A stretch of DNA of 64,000 nucleotides from Amphiura filiformis (Eukaryota > Echinodermata > Ophiuroidea > Amphilepidida > Amphiuridae). Positions 34,631 through 47,827 of the stretch are shown here, piece after piece. The DNA lies in assembly GCF_039555335.1 (NCBI RefSeq), contig NC_092646.1:35121380-35185379 (forward strand), read 5' to 3'. The translations under genes and the position numbers were made by a program. Below the pieces are notes generated by a model that did not search any database, had not been told where the DNA came from, and saw only the letters and a list, made by a program, of their open reading frames with translations. The stretch's first letter is position 1, and each line of letters begins with the position of its first letter.

Positions 34631-35094
34631 CACGTGTAGGTGCTGTATAGAATATTAAATCACATGTCTATAATACAATGTACATATCGACACACTATGC
34701 CACTTTCTTTATCTGCGTCAATAATAGAATATTGATTTCAATCGAATTGAATATATCTCTTCATTTTGAGTTTGTACTTTACCACTGAGCGATCTAGCGA
34801 TCGATTTCTAGCCAATCAGATAGGACTCCTTTTCTTGCGTTCGGTTAAATACCGTCGCACACCAACGGAGTATTAAGTTTATCTTACTATAAATAGGGGA
34901 ATGTTGTGGGTGTGTATATGTGAACGAACCAGTTCCGTCAGTTTCGATCCAAATGTCGCCAAATTCACACGGGAGATCGAGGAATATACGACAATGTGTT
35001 TAAAGTTTATTTGGTTGAAAACAGTCAAGTATTGGCCTCAAAATCAGTAAAAAAGTGAGTTTTTCGGGCAAATAATAGACCCCCTAGCTAAGGA
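34631..35094. other. No gene recognised
   Basis: 34700-34890 is the inverted copy of 10875-11100. The rest shows no gene. Confidence 0.55.
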
Positions 35095-38000
35095 ACTAAT
35101 TGCAACCGAATTTTTTTCACCACAATGCATTTCTTTGATGTCCCCAAAGTACCATATTAAAAGTCCCAAAATATCCAAGTATGGGAAAGGTGCCTAATTT
35201 GCATAAATCCAAAATGGCCGCTAAAATTTCAGAAAAATCTAAATTTTGATATACCTTCACTTCTAGATGGCCTATTACAATGATTTAACATTCTAAGAAG
35301 GGGTTTTTGGACACATCGAGTCTAATGGGATATGTTACAAAATGTTTACTCAGCAGCATCATTAGCATATTTTCAAAATGGCCGCCAAAATGTAAATTAT
35401 CTGTATTTTACACAGGAAACACATCATTTCGTATTGTAGAATAGCTTGGAACACCTGTAACATTTTTTTTCACCACTATAATCATTTGAGAACCCTTTAA
35501 TACTATACTAATAGTACCAAAGTATCCAAGTATCAAAAAAGATGATTAATTTGTATAAAAATCCAAGATGGCCACCAGCCAAAATTCAGAAAATGTAAAT
35601 TTTGACATAAATTATCTGTATTTTACACAGGAAACACATCATTTGGTATTATTTTGTAGAATAGCTTGGAACACCTGTAACATCGTTTTATTCACCACAA
35701 TAATCATTAGAGAACCCTTAAATACTATACTAATAGTACCAAAGTATCCAAGTATCAAAAAAGATGATTAATTTGCATAAATCCAAGATGGCCGCCTGCC
35801 AAAATTCAGAAAATGTAGATTTTGACATACCTTTACTTCTAAACATGCTAAATGGACTATTACAATGATTTAAGTTTCTAGGAATGGGTTTGTGGACACA
35901 ACCATTCTTATGGAATAGGATACCGTATAAACTGACCATAGAGAATGATCACTAGCATATTTTCAAAATGGCCATAGGCCTATTTACACAACCATATCAC
36001 TATGTACAACTACACTTGGAACAAATTTACAGTTTCTTTCAATACAATGTATTTGAGTTCCCCGAAACAACATTCTAAAAGTTCTCAAATATATATAGAA
36101 AAGTATGAGAAAGTATAGGAAAGATTTATTTGCATAAATGTATCCAAGATGGCCACCAAAATTACACAATCACAAAGAACACAATCTCATTGTTGATCGT
36201 TACTCTTCCCACACAAGAAAATCCATAAGTTAACTTGGAATTATCCCAATTGAAGGAAAATCAACCAAATTGACCATACCTTAATCAACCGGAAATGACG
36301 TAACTCCTTAAAAGACATCAGAGTGTAGAGAGGATCTGATGTTGGAAGTGACCATAACCTGGCAATTACTACCATCCACGTAAAATATGACACCAGTAAA
36401 CTGCTAGAGAGTGATGTTTTGACATACTTTAATGCTAAAATGGCGGAAGGTTCTATGCATTGGCTAAATTAGATGCTAATACTGATGTTGATGAAGTGTG
36501 GAATGTATTTGTTGATACCGTAAATAGAGCATCAGTAGAACACCTTGAATTCAGAATGAAGAAGAAGGCAGACTGGATCTCAACCGAGACAAAGGAGCTT
36601 ATTGACAAGAGAAAGGCAGTCAAACCAGCAATGGATAGTGGCTACCGTGAACTCAACAGGCACACAAGAGTTGCTTAAAAATGACAAAAAGACCTGGATG
36701 AGCAAGATTGCTGATGACTTGGAAGCCTAGCATCAAGTAAAAACAACATTGGTAAGAACGTTGAAAAGCAGCAGAAAGGCCTCGCCAAAGGAGAAATACT
36801 TAAGGATGAGGCTGCTCGACTGCGGAGATGGGCTGAATCTGTTGAAGACCTGTTCAACGCTGAAGAGCCTAGTGAGTAATTAAACTTCTCAAGGTTCAAT
36901 CCTTGCGAAGAACTGAAAATTGATATGGAACCACCAACCAGAGAAGAACTTGACAAGGCATTTAGCCTGCTCAAATGAAACAAAGCACCGGGCATTGATA
37001 ACATCCTCCCCCTCACTTCTCAAGGATGGTGGCATTCTACTGGACATTGCAGGCAAAATTTTCTTCACAATCGTACTTCTAAGAGTGAAGGATGACGCTG
37101 ACGTAAGAATAAGGGAAAACCAACCTGGTTTTAGGGACGCTCATGCCAGGATTAAATATTCTGCCTGAACCAAATCATCGAGAAATGTCTGAACCAACAG
37201 TTACCAAGCTTTAATTAACTTCATCGACTTTAAGGCTGCCTTTGACTCACCAACCCTCTCTATGGAAAATCCTACACATCTGTGGCATCCCAAGGAAGAT
37301 CATCAACATCATAAATAACTCTTATTATGCCACAAATGTGCGGTCAAATCAGAGGGCTTCCTTTCCAAATTCTTCGTCACTGGTGTAAGACAGACAGGAT
37401 GATATTTGGTCTCCACTGCTTTTTGGCCTTGCCATCGACTTCGTATAGAAAGCAAGAAAAGTATAACCCTTCTACCTAGGCGAAGCTTGAGGTACCCGGA
37501 GGTAACGCTGGTTGATCTAGACTATGCTGACATAGCCTTCCTAGAAGATTCTGATGCCAAGATGACAGATACAACTGAAGCCATCACTTGGTCGTTCGAT
37601 CTCAGCACCTTTGGTTCCAATGGGAAATGAAGGCTTCGTCAAGGTTATGGATCACTTTCAGTATCTAGGAGCATACTTTAGTGCTGATGGATCATATACT
37701 GAGGAGCTCAATCATAGGAGTGGCAAAGCATCTGGAGCTTTTAAAGAACTTGAGAAGGTGTGGAAGGACTGATATATCAATCAACTTAGACTTCAAGATG
37801 AAATTCTATAGTGCATGGTTCTCTCTACCATTCTATATGCTTCTGAATGCTGAACCCTCACTGAAAGAGATGAGTCCATATTAGATGCATTTGATATGAG
37901 ATGCCAAGGGAATATTCTCCGCATCAAATGGACCCAGCATATCACCAAACGACTTCATAAGATCATCAGTGACGAAACAACAGAAGCTCACTACTATTAT

Positions 38001-39355
38001 AAGAAAGCGATGCTTTCTGTGGTTTGGCCATCTGCACAGAATGGACGAGAGTCGCGTACGGCCCAAGAAAATCCAACCCATGAAAAGAGAAGACCTGGAC
38101 GCCCTAGGACAACTTGGAAGAGTGTTATTCAGAGGCACTTGGATAGACTTGGCACCAGGTGGTCTGTGGAAGAAGCTGAAATTGCTTCGGGCCACATGGA
38201 CGTTTTTCCTACGTAAGGCAGCAGGTGCAGAAATGCACGATGCTGACTGGTAGGTGTAGGTATTTCCAAAAGTCAACACCGTCACCCATTAATAGTTTCA
38301 TTACAATAGCTGAACTTTATATACCGTAATGTAGTTTGTGGATTCAAGGAATGTTTTGGGAGACATATCAGGTCAGAAAACAATTTTCAGATTATCGCTG
38401 CCATGAAATATGAATATTTCATAATGTAAATGCTTTACATTACACAAGTAGGCTTTTTTCTTTTCAAGTCAAAAATGTTAATGTATTACATTCAGGAAAA
38501 TTCTAGCAGTCTTCTGTCCCCACACTGCTCACAATGTTCTCTGAGAAATGCAGGATTCTACATTCTACATGCTCATACAAACATCATAATTATATACATC
38601 CTTGACAATCAAACAATTATACTGGTCACATCATGGTCATTAGGAAGTAAAGATATTTCAAAGTTTCTTTTTATTGATTTCGGCAGGTGGCCATTTTGGA
38701 TTTATGCAAATTAAGCACCTTTTGCAATACTTGAATATTGTGGAGCTGTTCATGATCCATTTGTGTAACCATTTCCCAACCTATCCCATAAGATCTGAAT
38801 CATTGTGTTAGGTCATTTTGAAGTGAAGATATATGTCAAAGTTGACATTTTCTGAATTTTGACAGGCAGCCATCTTGGATTTATGCAAATTAGGCATCTT
38901 TTTTATACTTGGATACTTTGGTACTTTTAGTCTGGTGTCAAGAGACCTCAAATTAATGTGCTGTGGTAAAAAAATAGGTTTCAATTGGTTCCAAGTAGAA
39001 TATTGCTGTTCTATCTAACACAAAATGATGTGTTACGTGTGTAAACAGATTTTGGCGGCCATTTTGAAAATATAACGATGATCTGTTAATGTAATCAATT
39101 TTTAACCTATCTATGATACTTGTTGTGTCCAAAACCCCCTTCCTAGAAAGTTAAGCCATTGTAATAGGCCATTTAGAAGTGAAGATATATCAAAATCTAG
39201 ATTTTTCAGAAATTTTGGCAGCCATTTTGGATTTATGCAAATTAGGCACCTTTCCCATACTTGGATATTTTGGGACTTTTAGTATGGTACTTTGGGGACC
39301 TCAAGGAAATGCATTGTGGTGAAAAAAATTCTGTTGCAATTAGTTCCTTAGAAAA
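35095..39355. mobile_element. Long inverted-repeat element with GATGGCC modules, split by a LINE
   Basis: AAGGAACTAATTGCAAC at 35091-35107 is mirrored by GTTGCAATTAGTTCC near 39333. Inward, modules reading TTTGCATAAATCC then AAGATGGCCGCC repeat on the left (35195, 35550, 35770, 36128) and in reverse on the right (about 38690, 38870, 39050, 39220). It is non-coding except for the nested LINE. Confidence 0.7.
36320..38270 (+). pseudogene. RTE/BovB-type LINE, decayed
   Basis: Fragments in several frames give the order of a non-LTR retroelement. The tail of the endonuclease region comes first, then the finger motif PTREELDKAF and NKAPGIDNI, then the core FIDFKAAFDSP, then LDYADIAFLED (the YADD box, one residue lost). 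The C-terminal part has LRWFGHLHRMDESR-like and AAGAEMHDADW, known from craniofacial-development-protein-2-like (BovB/RTE) proteins. Frames 36460-36678, 36920-37168, 37406-37630 and 37896-38253 are interrupted by stops and shifts. It ends at about 38270 with TGGTAGGTGTAGG. It is not functional. Confidence 0.8.
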
Positions 39356-39476
39356 TGCTAGATTTACTGGCCAATCGCGCCGTCGTTCACGGATGCGCGC
39401 GTGACTTGACTCGCACGCGGGTGCGCATAGCCAACTTGCACACGGGTACGGTTTATGGTATACGGGATGGACTATA

Positions 39477-39733
39477 TATGTGATGCGATCAAGCAAAATC
39501 AGTCGGAACTCGGAAATATTGATTTTGAGATATAGCCAAACAAAGTAAATATTTCCTTTTGTTTCCTCTTGTTTTGGAAACTCTTTAATTGCTCATATCT
39601 TTGGAACTGGTTGTTCAATTTCAATGGGGTTTTCTGGAAAATGCAGCTTTGGAAATGTTATTTACTATTCTGTAAGAAACTGAAAATTTGATATCTCCGA
39701 GTTCCGACTGATTTTGCTTGATCGCATCACATA
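39477..39733. mobile_element. 257-bp foldback MITE, TA duplication
   Basis: The ends TATGTGATGCGATCAAGC and its inverse continue to CAGTCGGAACTCGG and are flanked by TA on both sides. Same family as 3174-3322. Confidence 0.88.
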
Positions 39734-39775
39734 TACAGTTTTGGACTGTATATAAGACATTGTCCTGCATTAAAA

Positions 39776-40171
39776 TTGGCAGATGAACAGGAATCGGATT
39801 ACAGTGATGGAGATGGCGAAAGAGAAGGTTACGATCACGAAAACAGTGGGTATCGTGAGACTGATTTTCGCCAAAGAGAACAACATGATCGTAGCAGCGT
39901 TCCCATAAAGGAAAAGTATCGCGAAACTGGCTACCGCGAACAACAGCTTATGAGTTGCGATCTGATCGGTCGAGGTTCAGGAGCAGTTTGCTGTTTCTTG
40001 CTGGTGACATTAATAGTAGGAGCTGTGTCATTTGCTGGTTGGTTTGGTCCTTAGTGTGATATCTTTTGTGAGAGATGAGAGGGCTGGGTCACCTGTAAGC
40101 GTAGTGGATAATCGGCCAGTACCGACTGGGCAACCAGATGGTAACTACCCGGAAGATAATTGTGAGTATAA
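39776..40171 (+). pseudogene. Possible exon of a single-pass membrane protein, frame broken
   Basis: The first frame (to about 40054) encodes an acidic, charged start (DEQESDYSDGDGEREGYD), then REQHDRSSVPIKEKY, then a membrane segment GAVCCFLLVTLIVGAVSFAG, and stops just after. A second frame overlapping from 40032 continues with LVGLVLSVISFVRDE and PVPTGQPDGNYPEDNC, ending at a good donor TGTGAGTA. Together they look like one exon of a type II membrane protein (cytosolic start, helix, short outer stalk) with a one-base shift in or after the helix. There is no clear in-frame ATG, so it would be internal or decayed. I do not recognise the family. Confidence 0.3.
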
Positions 40172-40254
40172 CACCAAGATAACACATTCAATATACTTCT
40201 TCGTACAAAATGTTATGTTATAAAAGCCTATGTAAAATAAAAAACACAGCAAAT

Positions 40255-41420
40255 AGAACACTAAGGGGCTGTGCAATAATTATGAGTAAAATTTCCGAAC
40301 GGCTCGCCAAAAATCGCTTGACCCCCCTTAGCCCGCCAAAAAATCTTAGCCCCATTGTTGCCCCCCCTTGCACATGCCAAATTTTTGGGGTCCCAATTTG
40401 CAAACCTTAAATGGTCTAGATATATGAATCGAGCGCAGCGAGCAGGATAATTTGCAACGTCAATGTAATCAATGCAGGTACTTATCGCATTTTAAACCAT
40501 ATTATTTATTCGAAAGTTTTAGCATTTATATAAAAAATACTATAATAAATAGAAAGATTGGCTGGTCAGTAATAGTGAAACAAATTCAATCCTTCTATAT
40601 AAAATTATTTTAAAATAATTTTATATACTATTTTCATAAGGGAATAATTAGCTAAGCTTCGTATCTGCTCTGACACAATTTTCCAGGTACGCTGGGCAGG
40701 TACATTGTATGTGTGCATTTCATGAACCATGGAATTGGATAAACGGTTTATCTCTCTGTCAAGAAAGAGATGCTTTTAATTTTGAAGTTGATATTTACGT
40801 AGTACTATTATTTTGGGCATTTATTTCAAAACTATGGCTTGTAGGGTTTGATTTTAGAATAGCGTTAAGCGGAACCTAATTTCAGCAATAATAAGAGTAA
40901 ATATTGAAATATCAATGTAAATGTTGCTCATAAAATTATCTTAGTTATATATAATAATACCTCACGAATCTTCAGATCCTCATTAATCTTTAACATACCG
41001 TATATTGGATTTTGAAAAAAATTTAAGATATTTTGAATATTATTTCTATACACTATTTCCTTTTGGCTCCTTAAAGATTTCACATTCGACATTAACAGCC
41101 TGAGTGTATTAGAAATATATACATGATCATTATTGGAAAATTACCATATACTTTTTTAAAGAAACCATGAAATAATTGTGATTCATACACTCTTAGATAG
41201 CGAGAACCAATCAGAGCAAGAGAAAAATCCAAACCATGCATTGATTGTGTATAATGTGCTTCATTTGATTCATTTTCGGGCAGGTTGATGCATTTATATT
41301 TGGTTCTCTTTTACAATATGTTTAGTGATAATTTTGTTATAAAAACAGCAAAAATCACGTGTTTTTTCTTCTCATATATGAAATAGGTTAATGAACGGGT
41401 ATTACTTGTTGCTCGAGAAA
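40255..41420. other. No gene; one MITE end
   Basis: 40263-40400 starts TAAGGGGCTGTGCAATAAT, a MITE-like end with a TAA flank, and is followed by C-rich stretches. 40450-41420 is AT-rich with nothing recognisable. Confidence 0.5.
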
Positions 41421-41545
41421 TTAGACAAAATAATGCTTTTGCGCTGATATTGATGCATCTAATGTACCCCCCCCCTTCGAGGCTCGTGCATTAGACGCAT
41501 CAACATCAGCGCGCGTGCATTATTTTGTCTAATTTATCTACCTAC
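41421..41545. repeat. Inverted repeat
   Basis: AAATTAGACAAAATAATGC at left mirrors GCATTATTTTGTCTAATTT at right. The inner CATCTAATG also mirrors CATTAGACG. The whole is about 125 bp. Confidence 0.85.
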
Positions 41546-41827
41546 CTACCTACCTACCTACCTACCTACCTACCTACCTACCTACCAGTCAGCTTCATGC
41601 ATTTCTGCACATTCTGCCTGGCTCAAGAGATGCTTCCAAGTCCTACAATCCAAAGCTGCAACCTCAGCCTCCTTTACAGTCCACCCTAGATCCAGCCTTG
41701 AGATGTCTCTGTGAATGACGTCTCTCCATGCATGATGTCTTTGGACGACCAGGTTTGCGTTTCCCATGGGTTGGCTTCCAAAGATATAGTCCAGTAGCAG
41801 CAACCTCAAAGAAATGAGTTCGTTCAT
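41537..41827 (-). pseudogene. 3' end of the RTE-type LINE with (TAGG)n tail
   Basis: The minus-strand frame 41582-41827 ends with WTVKEAEVAALDCRTWKHLL then AECAEMHEADW, closely matching the C-terminus of the LINE at 38.2 kb. Directly after the stop comes about 50 bases of (GTAG)n. RTE-class elements end in short tandem repeats rather than poly-A, so the tract is the element's own 3' tail. The copy is 5'-truncated. Confidence 0.8.
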
Positions 41828-41939
41828 CCCCCACTACATACAAGGTTTGACACCATAGGTAGTTAGTATGGACCCTCTAGATCACTGCTAGGTAGGTAGT
41901 GGTCTCATATTGTGGTATCATTTTTTTTACAGGTCATTT

Positions 41940-43335
41940 TATATATGGACGTATAATCGCATAAAATCACAAAAAATAGGACAAAATTAAGGGGTAGGGG
42001 AGATATAAACTCCAAGAACTCAACTTGTACTCGTGATTTTGATTAAACAAAAACAGGTTTCATTTGAGCATATTTGGAAATATATAGTCCATAAATGAGT
42101 GGTAATCTGACTTTTTTAAAACCATGTGTGAAGTTTGACATTGACCTCAAATCTCACAACTATACCACTTTATATTTTCAAAATTGATAAAGTTTCCATT
42201 TTTAATTTTTTAATTTAAATTTTAATGTTCTATTTTGTTTTTAATGATAAGCATATCAAGGGAAACATTAATGTAACAGTTCCAATCATTATAATATGTT
42301 TGAGTTTGTTGGAGTGTCTGTGGGACGAGGTGTGTTGGGGGTGCGGGGTATACATAGGGTATGCGTGGGGATGAGGGGATGTATGTGGGGGTGTGTGTGT
42401 ACATGTCTTAATATGTCACTACACTGCACCAACTTCCATTTACAAAATCCGTTAAGTTTCCATTGATGTAATATTTTGAATATTTATGTGTAGGACGTGA
42501 GTAACCACTGGGAAAAAAGACAAAAAATGTTTTAAAAAACCAAAAAAACAACAACAAAAACTGATGTTGATTTCCCTCGTATATCAATATTATCAATATA
42601 TTATCAAAAATATTAAGGGTAGGGAAAATAAATCATCAGAACTCAATATTTTACTCATGATATTGACTTCATTTTGGTATCAATTCTATTCAATTCAATT
42701 CAATGTGTATCTAATTGATTGTTCTAACTTTCTAGTATCATTTTAAAGCAAAGCAACCATTAGTTGTCAGGCAGATATACAGACACTGTGAGGAAAAGGT
42801 AACTTTTCTATGTTTAACAGCGTAAATATGACAATATTAAGGGGTAGGGGAAATATAAACTGTCATAACTCAACTTTTACTCATGAAAATGAATTCATCT
42901 TGGTATCAAAATATATCTAAGTGATTGTTCTAACGTTCTAGTATCATTTTAAAGCAAAGCATCCATTAGTTGTCAGGCAGATATACAGTAACTGTGAGGA
43001 AAAGGTAAATTTTCTATGTTTAACAGCGTAAATATGACAATATTAAGGGGTAGGCGAAATATAAACTGCCATAATTCAACTTTTACTCATGAAAATGTGT
43101 TCATCTTGGTATCAAAATGTATCTAATTGGCTGTTCTAACTTTCTAGTATTATTATAAACAAAGCGATCATTAGTTGTCAGGTCAGAGGTAGTAACACAG
43201 AAACTGTCAGAAGAAGTCTTTTTTTTTTTTATATCTAGCAGCGTAAATATGACAATATTAAGGGGTAGGGGAAATATAAACTCAACTTTTACTCGTGATA
43301 ATGAATTCATCTAACGTTCTAGTATCATTAGTTGT
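41940..43335. repeat. 205-213-bp satellite-like tandem repeat
   Basis: The motif TTAAGGGGTAGGGGAAATAT recurs near 41990 (variant), 42615 (variant), 42838, 43045 and 43258. Intervening sequence (ACTCATGAAAATG, AGTTGTCAGGCAGATATAC, AACAGCGTAAATATGACA) is shared. Two inverted units follow at 43745-43905 and 45230-45390, flanking a LINE. Confidence 0.88.
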
Positions 43336-43337
43336 TA

Positions 43338-43732
43338 GGCCGAGTAAAAAAAAAAAAAACATGTTTCTCGTCCGTGCCCTCCTCCTTTTTTGAAGATTTT
43401 TCAAATTTCTTTTTATTTTGTAAACTTTCAGTTATAACTTGTTGAAAAAGATGTTTCAGAAGTTGAAACTTCTTTTACGGCTTTGTAAATGCATAATACA
43501 TCATTTCAGAAGAGTTTTGTGATCACTAGTGGGGCCTACTTCTCCAAACAATAAAATAAAAAGGGCCTCCTCCTTTTTCTCAGATATCAATCTGTATGTC
43601 GAATACCCAAAATATGGTGCCAAATACAGGTATTTAGTGTCGTTTTCCAATAAAAAATAGAAAATTAAAAGCCCCTCATCCTCCTAATTTTTAAAACCCG
43701 GACGAGAAACATATTTTTATTTTTACTTGGCC
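43338..43732. mobile_element. 395-bp TA-flanked element with GGCC ends
   Basis: The left GGCCGAGTAAAAAAA and inverted right GGCCAAGTAAAAATA lead into TGTTTCTCGTCCG. TA lies on both sides. The end design matches 52917-53706. Confidence 0.78.
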
Positions 43733-43905
43733 TAATATGTAGATACAAAGGAAATGTGAGAAAAAAATTGATACCAAAATGAATTCATTTTCATCAGTAA
43801 AACTTGAGTTTTGGTGATTTGTATGTCCCCTACCCCTTAATATTGTCATATTTTACGCTGTTAGACATGGGATATTAAAATTTTTCTCATATTGTATGTT
43901 TACAT

Positions 43906-45228
43906 TTGGGAATGAACTCCACTAAATGGTTTGAGTCATATCTGAATTGCAGATCTCAGATTGTTAATGTTAATGGCACAGACTACAACTCTATGGCTTT
44001 AACATGTGGAGTTCCATAGGGGAGTATCTTGGGTCCCATTTTGTTCCTTTGTTACGTGAACGACATGCCCAACTGTGTTGATTGTATGCTCCTTCAGCAT
44101 GCAGACGATAGCGCTCTTTTGGTTTCTGATAAAGATCTGTTAACATTGGGCAGCAGCTTAGCAAAAACCTGGAAAGCTGTAACAAATGGCTCATTGATAA
44201 TAAACTGTCTCTCCACATGGGTAAAACAGAACTCATTCTTTTTGGAACAAAACGTAAATTGAAGAATTGGCAAAATTATACCATTGAGTGTGAAGGGGAA
44301 ACAATTCATGCTACTCCCTCAGTTAAATACTTAGGTCTTACTATTGACCAGTGCTTGAATGGTGAAGAAATGGGTCTTGGTGTCATAAAAAATGTAAATT
44401 CTAGACTCAAATTTCTTTACAGACAGGCACAGTTTCTTGATCAAAATATCAAGAAAATTTTATGCTCTGCTCTTGTACTTTGTTTGTTTGATTATTCTAT
44501 TTCTTCTTGACATGCTGGCACACATAAGCAGATGAGTAAAAGCCTTCAAATTGCTCAAAACAAAGTTATCAGATTCATTTTAAATAAGAATTGCAGGTAC
44601 CATATTACAGAAGATGATTATTTTAAAGATCTTAATTTCCTTAACATACAAAATAGGGCAAAACAACTCAGGTTGAACCATGTTTTTGATATTTTTAATG
44701 AAGTTGACCCAGACTATCTTAGTTCAAATTTTACCAGAGTTTCAAACGTGCACCAATACAGTACCAGAAACAGTGCTCAAAATGTTCGTGTTCCAAAATC
44801 AACTACCATCACTTCTGGCTCTTTTTATTATAATGCCATTCAGGATTGGGCCAACTTACCAAGTGCAATCAAATCAATTTCTGATAAACCAAGTTTCAAA
44901 AAGTCTGTAAAAACTCATCTTTTTAACCAAATTTAGTTTCTAATGATTTTAATCATGTTTAAATACTTTTATACTTTTAATATTCACTTCTATATATTTA
45001 TTTATTTGTATGTTTTTGTTTTTATTTATGCCTTTTGCTCTTCTATGTATAAAGGACCCCTTCGGAAATAAGCCTTTGGGCTTAAAGGGTTATTCTGTGA
45101 TATCTCCTTGCTTTGTTTTTTATGTGTATTATCTGTTATTTATCTTAATGCATTTTATATCTATTTACCTTGTATTGTTGTATGTGCAATATTGAGATAC
45201 CGAATAAAATAAAATCAAATCAAATCAA
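43906..45228 (+). pseudogene. CR1/jockey-type LINE, 5'-truncated and frameshifted
   Basis: Reverse-transcriptase remnants run GSILGPILFLCYVNDMP-like (44012-44060, after an in-frame TAG), then ADDSALLVSD, then after a frameshift KYLGLTIDQCLN and KILCSALVLCLFDYSISS. After another stop, 44532-44936 gives LQIAQNKVIRFILN and FYYNAIQDWANLPSAIKS. This is the palm-to-C-terminal order of CR1/jockey-clade elements. A 3' part with ACCCCTTCGGAAATAAGCC follows and ends in an AATAAAATCAAATCAAATC tail at 45200-45228. It lies inside the satellite, between two inverted units. Confidence 0.82.
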
Positions 45229-45390
45229 AAATTTATACCAAATTGAATTCATTTTCGTCAGTGAAACTTGTGTTTTGGTGATTTGTATGTCCCCTTACCC
45301 CTTGATATTGTCATATTTTACGCTGTTAGACATGGGATATTAACATTTTTCTCATATTGTATGTTTAACTACCTGACAACTAATGGTTGA

Positions 45391-47827
45391 TATTTGAATA
45401 TTGACACATACGCATTGAGTTCAGATTTTGAGTTCAAGGTCCTACATGGGTCAAATAGGGTTGATGATTGAAAATCACTTAAAAATTCACCATTTGCTGC
45501 ATATTAAGCACTGTGATCATCAGAATAATGTCAAAAGGGCTCTAGCATTGTGTGCATAACATATTGTAATCAGATGTGGCTTAAACATGGAGGAGGGGTC
45601 TGTTGTGGCGTCAAAAAGCGTAATATTCTAAACTTAGTCCAATTTGAATGAGAATTTGTAAATGAAATCCTGATATGATTAAAAATATAATGGATGTCAT
45701 TTCAAGGTCACCAGAGGTCAACTAAAGGGAGAAATTAATCAAATTCAAAAGTTTGTTCAATTTGAATGGAGGTCAACCAAAGGTCACATTTTTTTTTATC
45801 AGATAGATTGGTATTAAACTTAGTGCCTACATTTTTTCATGAAAAATCATCAAATCATTTCAAGAACATTAGAGGTTATTTTGATCTTTCTGTTTGAAGA
45901 TATAATTTTGTTTCCCAAAAACACATAACAGGGGGGAAAATCAATACAAAGGGTCAAATATTCATATGATGGTGAAGTACATATCATTTGATTTATAATG
46001 TTTACTTCGAGGACTGTTAAATGTCAAAAATATTACTTTTTAATAATTTGTAATAAAACTTTTATCATATTGCGAATATCAAATTTCAAAAAACATTATT
46101 TGATATTAGAAGGATATTTCTCGTATTTAGAATGTCATTTGGTGTGTTTGATGTACTCCCAGGTCCCACAAAAATACTGTGCAAACGTCGCTCTCCGAGC
46201 CCTTTAGAATTTATAAAAAATGTACATACACCCAGTATACTGACTTAAAGGCATGCAAATGGACAGTCATATCTGATAATCAGAATCATGAAATCATTAT
46301 AATATTTTCTATTATATTCTATTGCATTACCATTTTATGCCGTTTGAGGCCAGGCTTCCCAGTTCTTATCATTGCGCGGCATGTACCAACACATTTTGAT
46401 GTGATGTGATGTGTAGTTGCACGTCACCTTTTGGCAAAATTAAATTTGTTTTGTTCTTTTTAGCCAGTTTTGGCAAAATGACAAATTTTTGGTTCTTTGC
46501 AGCCAGTTTTAATTTTGATAATTCAGGACGAATGTCTCCTCCCCCACATTTTAAGACGGATTGACACTAATGGTTAATGGTAAGTAATAAATATCAGCCA
46601 ACAACACTGATAATTGAATGTATGGCCTTTAGTGGCACCACCAGGTGTGTTTGTGTGGTACGTGGATGTGTGAGGGAGGTGTCTGAAAAATGTGCCTAAC
46701 TTCGCAATATCTCCCAAATTGAAATTTACCGATGACAGGGGGAGTTTTATAAACGCATGGAACATCAGAAGAAAGCTTATTTCAATTCCTATATTTAACT
46801 TTTTGACTATAATGCTGATCTCACAGAAACAAAGACTTTAGCGCTGTCAATGTCGATCTGTGTAGAACTGCTTCACAAAAGTAAAGTACTAAGGTGGCGT
46901 ACTTCCAGTTAGATTCACAGCAACGCCATTTTTAATATAGAAGAGCGGAATGGTATTTATAGTTCAGATATATTTATAGTTCAAATGTAACGTATACATG
47001 CCCACAAGATTGCTCAAAGTGAAGAGTAACATATTAACTGTATGATATGATACATAATACAGAATAAATTCACCTAATTTTAGATTTTATTGCATATGAA
47101 ACATACAAAAAAGTCATCTAATTTTTAGATTTTAATGCAAAACGTGCTTACCTTTAATGCATATGAAACATACAAAAAAAAAGTCATCTAATTTTTAGAT
47201 TTTAATGCAAAACGTGCTTAACTTGGCAATGTGTGATATATCTATGATTGGTTTGATGGGAGAGAGTTCTATAAATGTCATAAGGTATCCATTTTATGTT
47301 AGAAAAAGCATGGAAAAGATATACATTTCATATTAATACAGACCTTGCCTGTCATTCTTGTTGGTTGCGTGTGATGGCGGTATTTCGGGTTTAGGAACGA
47401 TACAACCTAAATGGATTCTTTCCCGCAGATTCGATAACGCATCCAGTTGTGTGATGACGGTATTTCGGGTTTAGAAACGAAACAACCTATGTATTTTCTC
47501 CCGCAGATTCGATAGGACATCCTGTTTATGCTTCTTTAAAGCTTTTTTCCTGTACATGTCATTAAATATTGTGAAAATCATAATCCACCTTTCAATGACA
47601 CAAATCCGCTAATACTATAAACCCAGTAAATGATTTCAATAAAACTTTCAACAAAAGTTTCAACAGATAGCATCATTTACATTTTTAAACATATTTTTTT
47701 TTAAATCAAAGGCTACTAGAATTAAAATAATTTGCTCGTATTAATTTAATTACAAAGTACTGTTTACTGATTTCTGGCACATTTTGGATTTCTGGCACAT
47801 AGATACATGGATCAGCCTGAACATAAG
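45391..47827. repeat. Intergenic with tandem and dispersed repeats
   Basis: 45975-46175 matches the 48660 palindrome family (TTTACTTCGAGGACTGTTAA). 47091-47220 is a two-copy 70-bp tandem (AAGTCATCTAATTTTTAG). 47369-47525 is a two-copy 80-bp tandem (CGGTATTTCGGGTTTAG). No gene is seen in 45391-45970 or 46410-46900. Confidence 0.7.

Noticed and set aside
37881-38285. Minus-strand 134-codon frame
   Set aside because: It is a shadow of the plus-strand LINE C-terminus.
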